A DNA stretch of 64,000 bases from Pontibacillus salicampi (GTDB lineage: Bacteria > Bacillota > Bacilli > Bacillales > BH030062). Made by a program: the position numbers and the translations under genes. The notes beneath the pieces were generated by a model. That model saw only the letters and a program-made list of their open reading frames with translations. It was not told where the DNA came from and ran no database searches. Numbering within the stretch: the first letter of the stretch is position 1; every line of letters starts with the position of its first letter. Location of the stretch: positions 218,802 through 282,801 of the forward strand of contig NZ_JBHLTP010000004.1 of the NCBI RefSeq assembly GCF_042434395.1, given 5' to 3'. Below are positions 23,589-32,006 of the stretch, in pieces.

Positions 23589-25757
23589 ATGGAGTGGAAT
23601 AAAGAAACGATATTTAACTGGTGGAAGCAAACGAATTGGAAATGGCCGATTATTGCTATAGCAGTTATTGGGATGTTATCAATAGCAGCTTATATGGGGT
23701 TGCTATATGGGGGAAAGCGGATAGTAGATGAGCGACTGTTTGTACTGGAGGAAGCTACTACCATCGTCAATGAAGAGGGGGAAGAGCTTGGAAAGCTGTA
23801 CAGGGAAAATCGGACCGTTGTTTCCATTGATGCAATACCCTCTCATGTTCAGGATGCATTTATCGCCATTGAAGATAGTAGGTTTTATGAGCATGCTGGA
23901 GTTGACTTTAAATCCACTATGCGAGCTATCTATCGCGATTTAATAGCCATGGAAAAGGTAGAAGGTGGAAGCACAATCACACAGCAGCTTGCGAAGAATT
24001 TATTTCTTACCAATGATAAGACATGGGCGAGAAAAGCGAAAGAGGTTATGGCATCCATATATCTGGAGCGCAATGTGAGCAAAGATCGAATATTGCAGTT
24101 CTATTTAAACACTATATATTTTGGAAATGGGTTATATGGAATTGAAACAGCCTCTCAATATTTCTTTGATAAACCAGTTAGTCAATTGTCCGTTGAGGAA
24201 GGAGCGTTACTTGCTGCTTTACCAAAAGGTCCTAACTATTACGATCCCTCCGATCATCCGGAACGTGCCAAGGAAAGGCGTAACATTGTTCTCAATCGGA
24301 TGCATGACACGGGCATGATTTCTGCTGAGGACGCTGTGAAGCTAAAAAGGAAAGGGATTAACCTTAACCTCGGTAATCCAGATAAGAAGCCTTATTTAGC
24401 AAGCTACCTGGATATGGTGGTAAAGGAAGCGAAGGAAGAGTATGGACTGAGCAATGATGAACTGTATGAGGGTGGATACCAAATTGTCGTCGGTGTTGAT
24501 GAAGGCGTACAGCAGCTTTCCTATCAAGCCTTGCAGGATGATCAATACTTTAACGGTTCTACCAACGGTGTAGAAGGTACTTTTGTGCTTATGGATGAGA
24601 AAACAGGTGTAATTGTCGCAGCCCATGGAGGGCGGGATTTCCAAAAGGGTAATTTGAACCGCTTATATGAAAAACAGCAACCAGGTTCTACGATGAAGCC
24701 TCTTGCTGTTTATGGTCCTGCATTGGAATTAGACCAGTATGAGCCCTATTCCATGTTAGTCGACCAACAGCTATCCTACGGTGAATATCGACCAGCTAAC
24801 TATGATGGCCAGTATGCAGGATCGATTTCTATGTATGAATCGTTAATGCTGTCTAAAAATGCATCAGCAGTATGGCTGATGAATGAGATGGGGGTCAGCT
24901 ACTCCAAAGAGTACTTATCGAAAATGGGATTATCCATTGCTGATAATGGACTTAGCCTCGCATTAGGAGGGCTTGAGGAAGGGCTGACTCCAATCGACCT
25001 TGTAAAAGGCTACCGTTCATTCGCTCATAAGGGGGAAGTGGTGGAACCACATACCATATTACAGGTGTACAATGATGAAGACGAGCTTGTTTCGCATTCT
25101 TCCACAAAAGCTCAGCAAGTATTTACTAAGCAGACTGCATGGAATATGACACGTATGCTTGAGGCAGTAGTGGAAAAAGGGACGGGAACAGCTGGCAGCT
25201 ATAACAAGGCTCTTGCTGGTAAGACAGGTTCTACGCAGCATCCTTATGCTGAAGGGAAGACGAATGATGCATGGTTTGTAGGCTATACCCCCCAATATGT
25301 AGGAGCGGTATGGATGGGGTATGATCAAATTGACAAAGATCATTATTTAACGAAAGGAAGCTCTGAGCCTACACGTTTAATGAAAGATATATTGACGAGA
25401 ATGAATCAGTCTGAGGAGCTGCAATCTGAATTTGTGAAGCCAGATGACGTGGACGAACTGCAAAGTCCAATAGAGCTTCCAGTTATTACTGATTTAGAAG
25501 GTGAATTAGATATTCGAGTGTTTTCGGTGAGAGCGAAATTAACCTGGACTCCATCACCAGATGATCGGGTGGTGTATCGTATTTATAAGAATGGGTCTTC
25601 GGAGGATGAATTGGTAGGAGAAGTAACGGGACAAGGAGAGTATGCTATTGAAGGTGTAGGGCTTTTCAGTGAAGCCTCTTATTATGTTGTACCGTATAAT
25701 TCTTTGACTAAAATAGAAGGAAATCCTTCTAATGAAGTAGAAGTGAAATGGAGATAG
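23589..25757 (+). CDS. pbpF: Bifunctional class A penicillin-binding protein PbpF
   Basis: The 722-residue protein has one N-terminal membrane anchor (about residues 20-40), a glycosyltransferase domain with the catalytic Glu in IEDSRFYEHAGVD and the GGSTITQQLAKNLFL motif, and a transpeptidase domain with PGSTMKP (active Ser about 366), SKNASAV (about 421) and KTGST (about 544). A C-terminal fibronectin-like segment (about 640-722) follows. It polymerises and crosslinks peptidoglycan outside the membrane. ATG 23589 was chosen with GAGGTG 6 nt upstream rather than the GTG within that site. Position beside hmoB matches pbpF. Confidence 0.95.
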   Translation: MEWNKETIFNWWKQTNWKWPIIAIAVIGMLSIAAYMGLLYGGKRIVDERLFVLEEATTIVNEEGEELGKLYRENRTVVSIDAIPSHVQDAFIAIEDSRFYEHAGVDFKSTMRAIYRDLIAMEKVEGGSTITQQLAKNLFLTNDKTWARKAKEVMASIYLERNVSKDRILQFYLNTIYFGNGLYGIETASQYFFDKPVSQLSVEEGALLAALPKGPNYYDPSDHPERAKERRNIVLNRMHDTGMISAEDAVKLKRKGINLNLGNPDKKPYLASYLDMVVKEAKEEYGLSNDELYEGGYQIVVGVDEGVQQLSYQALQDDQYFNGSTNGVEGTFVLMDEKTGVIVAAHGGRDFQKGNLNRLYEKQQPGSTMKPLAVYGPALELDQYEPYSMLVDQQLSYGEYRPANYDGQYAGSISMYESLMLSKNASAVWLMNEMGVSYSKEYLSKMGLSIADNGLSLALGGLEEGLTPIDLVKGYRSFAHKGEVVEPHTILQVYNDEDELVSHSSTKAQQVFTKQTAWNMTRMLEAVVEKGTGTAGSYNKALAGKTGSTQHPYAEGKTNDAWFVGYTPQYVGAVWMGYDQIDKDHYLTKGSSEPTRLMKDILTRMNQSEELQSEFVKPDDVDELQSPIELPVITDLEGELDIRVFSVRAKLTWTPSPDDRVVYRIYKNGSSEDELVGEVTGQGEYAIEGVGLFSEASYYVVPYNSLTKIEGNPSNEVEVKWR

Positions 25758-25784
25758 TCACCTCACCTAGGGGTGGCTTTTTTC
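25757..25784 (+). terminator. Terminator after pbpF
   Basis: A short AGTCACC/GGTGGCT stem (one G-T pair) is followed by TTTTTT immediately after the pbpF stop codon. Confidence 0.75.
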
Positions 25785-25811
25785 ATTTCTAGATCGGAAC
25801 ATATTAAGTGA

Positions 25812-25839
25812 TTGATTTTATATACAAAAAGTGTACAAT
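25812..25839 (+). promoter_or_regulatory. Predicted promoter of the hemEHY operon
   Basis: TTGATT (25812-25817) and TACAAT (25834-25839) are separated by 16 bp, about 150 bp upstream of hemE. Confidence 0.6.
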
Positions 25840-25851
25840 AGAATTTGTAAT

Positions 25852-25866
25852 TAATAATTATTCTAA
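25852..25866. promoter_or_regulatory. PerR/Fur-like box downstream of the hemE promoter
   Basis: TAATAATTATTCTAA matches 12 of 14 positions of the PerR consensus TTATAATNATTATAA and 11 of 14 of the Fur consensus. It begins 12 bp after the -10 hexamer, a position where a bound repressor would block transcription. Confidence 0.5.
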
Positions 25867-25989
25867 TTAGAAAAGAATTATAAATTGGGCGAATTCATGA
25901 CAATATGCCTGCGTCACTATACATTGCAAGCGGAAACAGTTATATTGTAAAAAGAGTAATTATTGGATCGATGTGAAAGGTGAGACAGA

Positions 25990-27024
25990 ATGACTAATTT
26001 TAATGACACTATCTTAAAAGCTTTCAAGGGAGAACAAACAAAGCACGTTCCAGCATGGTTTATGAGACAGGCGGGGCGTTCCCAACCAGAATATCGTGCT
26101 TTAAAGGAGAAATATTCTCTATTTGAAATTACCCATCAACCGGAATTATGTGCTTATGTAACTCGTTTACCGGTAGAGAATTACAATGTGGACGCTGCAA
26201 TTTTGTATAAAGATATTATGTCCCCACTACCATCTATCGGTGTAGATGTAGAGATTCAAAAAGGGGTAGGGCCGGTTATTGACAATCCAATTCGCTCTGT
26301 CCACGACGTAGAGAAGCTCGGACAAATTGACCCAGAGAGCGACGTACCGTATGTATTGGATACGATTCGGTTGTTAACAGAAGAACAGCTGAATGTTCCA
26401 TTGATTGGCTTTAGTGGAGCACCATTTACACTAGCAAGCTATATGATTGAAGGCGGACCTTCCAAGAATTATACGAAAACAAAAGCCATGATGTATAGTG
26501 AGCCAAAAGCATGGTTTCTTCTAATGGATAAACTCGCAGATATGACGATTCGCTATGTCCGCTCTCAAATACAGGCCGGTGCAAGGGCGATACAAATTTT
26601 TGATTCGTGGGTAGGTGCATTGAACGTGGAGGACTACCGCACCTTTATTAAGCCTACAATGGAATACATCTTTTCAGAGTTACGAAAGGAAGATGTCCCA
26701 TTAATTACATTTGGTGTAGGAGCGGGTCACCTCTTAAAAGAATGGGACGATCTCCCGATAGATGTTATTGGACTGGATTGGCGTACTTCTGTTGAAGAAG
26801 CCCGTCAATTAGGTATCCAGAAAACACTTCAAGGTAATTTGGATCCATCTGTGCTGCTTGCTGATTGGGATACGATAGAAACTAAAGCCAAAGCGATTCT
26901 GGATCAAGGGATGAAACAACCAGGCTACGTATTCAATCTAGGCCACGGTGTGTTTCCTGAAATTAAACCGGAAACTTTAAAGCGTCTAACTTCATTAGTG
27001 CACGAATATTCCAGCCGAAACTAA
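25990..27024 (+). CDS. hemE: Uroporphyrinogen decarboxylase HemE
   Basis: The 344-residue enzyme matches HemE, with the N-terminal signature PAWFMRQAGRSQPEYR and the central GFSGAPFTLASYMIEG. It decarboxylates uroporphyrinogen III to coproporphyrinogen III in the cytoplasm. AAAGGTGAG precedes the ATG. It is the first gene of the hemE-hemH-hemY operon, with 33 and 9 nt spacers to the next genes. Confidence 0.97.
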   Translation: MTNFNDTILKAFKGEQTKHVPAWFMRQAGRSQPEYRALKEKYSLFEITHQPELCAYVTRLPVENYNVDAAILYKDIMSPLPSIGVDVEIQKGVGPVIDNPIRSVHDVEKLGQIDPESDVPYVLDTIRLLTEEQLNVPLIGFSGAPFTLASYMIEGGPSKNYTKTKAMMYSEPKAWFLLMDKLADMTIRYVRSQIQAGARAIQIFDSWVGALNVEDYRTFIKPTMEYIFSELRKEDVPLITFGVGAGHLLKEWDDLPIDVIGLDWRTSVEEARQLGIQKTLQGNLDPSVLLADWDTIETKAKAILDQGMKQPGYVFNLGHGVFPEIKPETLKRLTSLVHEYSSRN

Positions 27025-27057
27025 TCTAAAATGATCTACTAAAGAGGTGTTTTTCAA

Positions 27058-27990
27058 ATGGCAAAGAAAACAATGGGATTGCTAGTAATGGCATACGGAA
27101 CTCCTTACAAAGAAGAAGACTTAGAGCCTTATTACACACATATACGCAGAGGCCGAAAGCCTTCCACTGAGGCACTGGAGGAGCTGCGCGATCGATATAA
27201 TGCAATTGGCGGTATATCACCGCTTGCTCGTATCACAGACCAACAGGCAGAAGCGTTACAGCATAAGCTAAACGAGATGCAGGATGACATTGAATTCAAA
27301 TTGTATATCGGTCTGAAGCATATTGAACCGTTTATTGAAGAAGCTGTGGAACAATTGGCCCAGGATGGAATTGAAGAAGCTGTCTCTATCGTGCTCGCTC
27401 CACACTACTCCACATTTAGTGTTAAATCCTATAACGGTCGTGCCCAGGAGGAAGCAGAGAAGCATGGGGTAACGACTATCTATTCCGTAGAAAGCTGGTA
27501 TGACGAGCCTGGCTTTATTCAATACTGGTCTGATGAAATTCAGAAGGTATATGATCAAATGACAAAGAAGGAAAAAGACAACGCAGTACTAATTGTTTCT
27601 GCGCATAGTCTGCCTTTGAAAATTTTACAAAATGGCGATCCATACCCAGAACAATTAAAAACAACAGCGAAGCTTATTGCCGATCAACTGCAAATTCAAC
27701 ACTATGAAATTGGATGGCAGAGTGAAGGAAATACGCCAGATCCTTGGATAGGTCCGGATGTTCAGGATTTAACGAGGGATTTGTATAACGAAAAAGGGTA
27801 CACCACTTTCGTATATGCACCAGTAGGCTTCGTATCAGATCATTTAGAAGTACTGTATGACAATGATTATGAGTGTAAAGTGGTATGTGATGAGGTAGGC
27901 GCAAGCTATTATCGTCCGGAAATGCCTAATGTTCACCCACTGTTCATTCAAACCCTTGCCAACGTAGTGATGAAAAAAGCTGAAAAGTAG
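27058..27990 (+). CDS. hemH: Coproporphyrin ferrochelatase HemH (CpfC)
   Basis: The 310-residue soluble enzyme has the metal-site residues His183 (in VSAHSLP) and Glu264 (in VSDHLEVLYD) at the same positions as B. subtilis ferrochelatase. In Gram-positive bacteria it inserts iron into coproporphyrin III (coproporphyrin-dependent route). AAGAGGTG precedes the ATG at 27058. The final enzyme of that route, HemQ (ChdC), is not in this window. Confidence 0.97.
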   Translation: MAKKTMGLLVMAYGTPYKEEDLEPYYTHIRRGRKPSTEALEELRDRYNAIGGISPLARITDQQAEALQHKLNEMQDDIEFKLYIGLKHIEPFIEEAVEQLAQDGIEEAVSIVLAPHYSTFSVKSYNGRAQEEAEKHGVTTIYSVESWYDEPGFIQYWSDEIQKVYDQMTKKEKDNAVLIVSAHSLPLKILQNGDPYPEQLKTTAKLIADQLQIQHYEIGWQSEGNTPDPWIGPDVQDLTRDLYNEKGYTTFVYAPVGFVSDHLEVLYDNDYECKVVCDEVGASYYRPEMPNVHPLFIQTLANVVMKKAEK

Positions 27991-27999
27991 GGGATAAAC

Positions 28000-29424
28000 A
28001 TGGAAGATTACAAGCAGATTGTCATTATAGGCGGCGGAATTACTGGACTATCCACCGCCTACTACTTACAAAAACAAATACAAGCACACAAACTCCCGTA
28101 CACAGTTCGATTAGTTGAAGCAAGTTATCGTCTTGGAGGCATGATTCACACAGAACAAAAGAACGGGTTCACAATCGAAAGGGGACCTGACTCATTACTT
28201 GCCCGGAAAGAGAGCGTTTTTCGCCTAATTCAGGACGTTGGTCTTGAGGAGGAGCTTGTATCCGTATCAACTGGTAAATCGTACGTCCATGCTAGGGAGA
28301 AGCTTCATGAAATTCCTCATGGATCCTATATGGGAATTCCTACACAAGTCAGCCCTTTTCTCTTCTCAAGTCTGTTTTCCCCAGCAGGGAAACTCAAAGC
28401 AGCAGGAGATTTCATGAAGAAGAAAAGCACTTCGAAAGATGATCAATCGTTAGGAGAGTTTTTCCGTTACCGTTTAGGGGATGAAGTGGTAGAAAATTTA
28501 ATTGAACCGCTTCTTTCTGGTATCTATTCTGGAGATATTGACAATTTAAGCCTTATGGCTACCTTTCCAAACTTTTATCGATTAGAGCAAGAGCATGGCA
28601 GCATTGTAAAAGGATTAAAGAAAACAGTTCCAAAGCGTAAGAAATCAGATAAGAAACCTAGTGTATTTAAAACGCTCCGTAGTGGACTCAGCTCTCTTGT
28701 TCATGCAGTAGAGGAACAATTAGAAGATGGAACAGTTAGGCTGAATACAGCGGTAGATCATATTGAGAAAAAAGATGATGGCTACCATTTGTTATTAGAT
28801 AATGGAGAAGTTTTAAAGGCTGATAGTTTAGTTGTGACGACCCCGCATTATCGAGCTCAGCGGATGCTGTCTCAATATGACTTCCTGAATCCATTGAGGG
28901 ACATGCCTGCCACTTCTGTTGCTAATGTAGCACTGGCCTTTGATCAATCAGCGATTGAAAAGGACATTGACGGATCAGGCTTTCTTGTTTCTCGAAATAG
29001 TGATTATCGTATTACCGCGTGTACCTGGACTCATAAAAAATGGCCGCACACAACTCCAGAAGGCAAGGCCTTAATGCGAGCTTATGTTGGTAAGCCTGAT
29101 GATCAGGACGTCGTATCTAAAACCGATGAAGAAATTGTAGATATAGTCTGGAACGACTTAAATAAAATAATGAAGCTTAATCATAAGCCGGAGTTTTCCG
29201 TCGTTACTCGATGGAGGAACTCCCGTGCTCAATATACAGTAGGACACAAAGAGCGGATGGAGCACATCACTCATCATTTGAGAGAACAGCTGCCAGGTGT
29301 CTTTCTTGCAGGAGCTTCCTACAACGGACTAGGTGTACCCGACTGTATAGATCAAGGGGAAACCGCTGTGGAGCAGGTGCTGGAATACCTTCAGCATGCC
29401 GAACCACACATCGCAGTGAACTAG
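28000..29424 (+). CDS. hemY: Coproporphyrinogen III oxidase HemY (CgoX)
   Basis: The 474-residue flavoenzyme has an N-terminal FAD-binding motif (IVIIGGGITGLSTAYYL, glycines at about residues 12-17), a substrate domain with ERGPDSLLARKE, and the C-terminal FAD contact VFLAGASYNGLGVPDCI. It oxidises coproporphyrinogen III to coproporphyrin III in the Gram-positive pathway, just before HemH. It starts 9 nt after hemH with GGGGATA as ribosome binding site and ends the operon. Confidence 0.96.
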   Translation: MEDYKQIVIIGGGITGLSTAYYLQKQIQAHKLPYTVRLVEASYRLGGMIHTEQKNGFTIERGPDSLLARKESVFRLIQDVGLEEELVSVSTGKSYVHAREKLHEIPHGSYMGIPTQVSPFLFSSLFSPAGKLKAAGDFMKKKSTSKDDQSLGEFFRYRLGDEVVENLIEPLLSGIYSGDIDNLSLMATFPNFYRLEQEHGSIVKGLKKTVPKRKKSDKKPSVFKTLRSGLSSLVHAVEEQLEDGTVRLNTAVDHIEKKDDGYHLLLDNGEVLKADSLVVTTPHYRAQRMLSQYDFLNPLRDMPATSVANVALAFDQSAIEKDIDGSGFLVSRNSDYRITACTWTHKKWPHTTPEGKALMRAYVGKPDDQDVVSKTDEEIVDIVWNDLNKIMKLNHKPEFSVVTRWRNSRAQYTVGHKERMEHITHHLREQLPGVFLAGASYNGLGVPDCIDQGETAVEQVLEYLQHAEPHIAVN

Positions 29425-29492
29425 CTTTATGGAACGATTATATTATTGAGTTACTTGCCAACATATTTAGTAGCTTCACTTATCCCAATCAC

Positions 29493-29526
29493 GGACGAAA
29501 TCAGAGATGATTTCGTCCTTTTTTAC
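29493..29526 (+). terminator. Terminator of the hemEHY operon
   Basis: GGACGAAATCA (29493-29503) and TGATTTCGTCC (29508-29518) form a perfect 11-bp stem with a 4-nt loop, followed by TTTTTTA. Confidence 0.92.
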
Positions 29527-29848
29527 GTTGGCTTTTCACTCTGATTAGCACACTGTTTCATAAATCAAAATGGACTCAATCTTGAAATGATTGAAACACT
29601 AACATTTTTTAAAGAAAGTGCAATTTCTGATATAAGAGTTTGTTAATTCTTGTTGTTATTTTTTGCTGAAAAACGCTCTCGTTTATGGAATCTTTTTTCA
29701 ACATACTGGAAAAAATCGAAAGAGGAAATCTCTATCGAAAAACCTTTACACATTTTTAACAAACAAGGGATTGAATTCACTTTACGATTCTTATACACTT
29801 AATATCGAAAATCGATAACGGATTTCGATATTAAGGTAAGGGGGGAAG
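29525..29848. other. Intergenic region upstream of the padR-chrA pair
   Basis: About 320 bp of AT-rich sequence without a gene. Its right end holds the predicted padR promoter and operator; I see nothing definable in the rest. Confidence 0.5.
29771..29834 (+). promoter_or_regulatory. Promoter and PadR-type operator upstream of padR-chrA
   Basis: TTGAAT (29771-29776) and TACACT (29794-29799) are spaced by 17 bp. Right after it, TTAATATCGAAA (29799-29810) and TTTCGATATTAA (29823-29834) form a 12-bp perfect inverted repeat with a 12-bp spacer. The spacer itself contains another TCGATA, so three half-sites are present. The dyad overlaps the likely transcription start. Confidence 0.55.
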
Positions 29849-30157
29849 ATGGTGGACAATAAAGTATTACGCAAATTGTTCCTTGGGTTTATTCAAATAC
29901 ATATTCTTCATCATGCCAAAGAGGAACACATTTATGGAACCTGGATGCTCGAGGAATTACAGGAGCATGGGTATGATATTAGTCCGGGTACGCTTTATCC
30001 TATTTTGCACAATATGGAAAAGGATGAGCTTTTAAGGATGGAGGAGCGAAAAGTAGAAGGAAAGATTCGTAAATATTACAGCATTACTCTTAAGGGGGAG
30101 GATGTACTAACAGAAGCTCGAGCTAAGGCATATGAGCTATTTAAAGAAATTAAGTAA
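29849..30157 (+). CDS. PadR family transcriptional regulator
   Basis: The 102-residue protein is a short PadR: winged helix with IHILHHAKEEHIYGTWMLEEL, the recognition block ISPGTLYPILHNMEKDELL and the wing EGKIRKYYSITLKGEDVL. There is no long C-terminal dimerisation extension, as in PadR subfamily 2. It lies 13 nt upstream of chrA and is co-transcribed. A large inverted repeat covers its promoter, so autoregulation and control of chrA are likely; the inducer is unknown. Confidence 0.9.
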   Translation: MVDNKVLRKLFLGFIQIHILHHAKEEHIYGTWMLEELQEHGYDISPGTLYPILHNMEKDELLRMEERKVEGKIRKYYSITLKGEDVLTEARAKAYELFKEIK

Positions 30158-30170
30158 AGGGGATAGCGGA

Positions 30171-31358
30171 ATGAAACAAGAACATTACTTTAAGACATTA
30201 CTAACTATATTATTAGCCTCTACTAAACTTGGTCTAACCTCATTCGGTGGTCCCGTGGCGCACCTTGCTTATTTTAAAGAGGAGTATATTGACCGACGTA
30301 AATGGCTAGATGAAAAAACATATGCAGATATTATTGCTTTATGCCAGTTCTTGCCCGGACCTGCTTCAAGTCAGGTTGGCATATCAATCGGTATGCTTCG
30401 TGGTGGAGTATTAGGAGGATTAGTGTCCTGGTTCGGATTTACGGTACCATCTATTATTGTCTTAGTGTTATTTGCTATGCTGTATCAAACTTTCTCATTA
30501 GAAGATGCCATCTTTATCCATAGCTTGAAAGTAGTTGCTGCTGCAGTAGTTCTGCATGCCCTAATTGGGTTAGGCAAAAAGTTAACTCCGGATAAAACTC
30601 GCATTGGGATGGCTCTCGGGGCGGCAACCATTATGCTTCTTATCCCATCAGCTTGGATGCAAATTGCTATTATTATTACAGCAGGAGCAATAGGGTTGTA
30701 TCTCTTTAAAGAAAAAGCAGACACCAAGGTGCAGCCTCTCGCTATAGGTATCTCTAAAAAAGCAGGGGTGGCCTCCTTAAGTGTACTTGTAGTATTGTTA
30801 GCCATTTTACCGATTATTGCTAGCGCCTCTAACCTGATTCTCTTAAAGCTATTTGATGTATTCTTCCGTGTTGGCTCGCTTGTATTTGGCGGGGGGCATG
30901 TTGTACTTCCCATGATTGAGAGAGAAATTGTACCACAAGGCTGGCTCACCTCAAATGAATTTCTTGCAGGGTATGGAATGGCGCAGGCTGTACCTGGACC
31001 CTTATTTACGTTCTCAAGTTATCTAGGGACGATGATAGAAGGGGTTGGAGGAGCAATTGTTGCTACAGCTGGCATCTTTTTACCATCCTTTCTTCTTCTG
31101 ATAGCTGCACTTCCTTTCTTAAATGAGCTTAGACAAAGGAAATCGTTCCAGGGCGTGTTAATGGGGGTAAATGCAAGTGTTGTAGGAATTCTACTAGCAG
31201 CATTTTATGATCCTGTAATCAAAAGCTCGATTATGGACGCGACGGATTTCGCTTTAGCTATCATTTTATTTGGTCTCTTGAACATATGGAAGGTTCCCGC
31301 ATGGCTCATTGTTATTCTTGGTGTTGCAGGTGGATATGTCTTACAGTTAATTGCATAG
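30171..31358 (+). CDS. chrA: Chromate transporter family protein ChrA
   Basis: The 395-residue membrane protein has two homologous CHR halves with about ten to twelve helices. The first half carries TKLGLTSFGGPVAHL and LPGPASSQV, the second FRVGSLVFGGGHVVLP and VPGPLFTFSSYLG, the duplicated FGG/PGP motifs of the long-chain CHR family. These export chromate by anti-port and may also carry sulfate. ATG 30171 was chosen because AAAGGGG lies 8 nt upstream; the frame extends back into padR without a ribosome binding site. Confidence 0.9.
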   Translation: MKQEHYFKTLLTILLASTKLGLTSFGGPVAHLAYFKEEYIDRRKWLDEKTYADIIALCQFLPGPASSQVGISIGMLRGGVLGGLVSWFGFTVPSIIVLVLFAMLYQTFSLEDAIFIHSLKVVAAAVVLHALIGLGKKLTPDKTRIGMALGAATIMLLIPSAWMQIAIIITAGAIGLYLFKEKADTKVQPLAIGISKKAGVASLSVLVVLLAILPIIASASNLILLKLFDVFFRVGSLVFGGGHVVLPMIEREIVPQGWLTSNEFLAGYGMAQAVPGPLFTFSSYLGTMIEGVGGAIVATAGIFLPSFLLLIAALPFLNELRQRKSFQGVLMGVNASVVGILLAAFYDPVIKSSIMDATDFALAIILFGLLNIWKVPAWLIVILGVAGGYVLQLIA

Positions 31359-31367
31359 AAGTTGTTT

Positions 31368-31401
31368 AGCCTCAGATGTGTTTAACACATTTGAGGCTTT
31401 T
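31368..31401 (+). terminator. Terminator of padR-chrA
   Basis: AGCCTCAGATGTG (31368-31380) and CACATTTGAGGCT (31386-31398), a 13-bp stem with one G-T pair, is followed by TTTTC. Confidence 0.88.
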
Positions 31402-31529
31402 CATATAACTATCCCTTTTAGCTGTAGTAGGGATTTTTCTTTAATATGTATTTGTTTCATGCATACCAAATCTTGTAATCAATTGATACAATGGAGAAAG
31501 CAATAGTTTTGTATGGAAGGGGATAACGA

Positions 31530-32006
31530 ATGGAGCAATTAGATTATGTCTCGCTGCCAAAGCGTGCCGCGACTTACTTTCGAATAACATATTTGTTAGA
31601 AATTGTCATAAGTGCAGTAGCTGTATCATTTGGCTGGTTCATTTTTAGACAAATCGACTGGGTGCCGTCGGTAGCCTATGGGTTATATGCATTAATTATA
31701 ATATGGGGCTGCTATCGTTTGTTATGGTACGCAGAGAGAAGAAGACAAAACACATGGTACCAGCTTTATGAGGATAGACTTGTTATACATAAAGGAGTGT
31801 GGGAAAAGCACCATGTGACGATTCCGATGTTTCGTGTTCAACACGTTACGGTTAAACGAGGACCACTGTTACGAATGTATGCGTTAGCCAACACAACCTT
31901 TTTTACTGCTGGAAGCTCTTATGATATACCAGCTGTGGAAGAGGATAAGGCAGAGGATATACGTGATCGAGTCATCGATCTTGCAAAGGAGAGGGAGGAA
32001 TATTGA
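31530..32006 (+). CDS. ydbS: PH-domain membrane protein YdbS-like
   Basis: The 158-residue protein has two N-terminal membrane helices (about residues 20-65) and a bacterial PH-type domain (bPH_2, about 75-150) with LYEDRLVIHKGVWEKHHVTIPMFRVQ. It resembles YdbS of B. subtilis, where YdbS and YdbT together protect against some bacteriocins and belong to the sigma-W regulon. It overlaps ydbT by 4 nt (TTGA). No clear sigma-W promoter was found upstream. Confidence 0.85.
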   Translation: MEQLDYVSLPKRAATYFRITYLLEIVISAVAVSFGWFIFRQIDWVPSVAYGLYALIIIWGCYRLLWYAERRRQNTWYQLYEDRLVIHKGVWEKHHVTIPMFRVQHVTVKRGPLLRMYALANTTFFTAGSSYDIPAVEEDKAEDIRDRVIDLAKEREEY

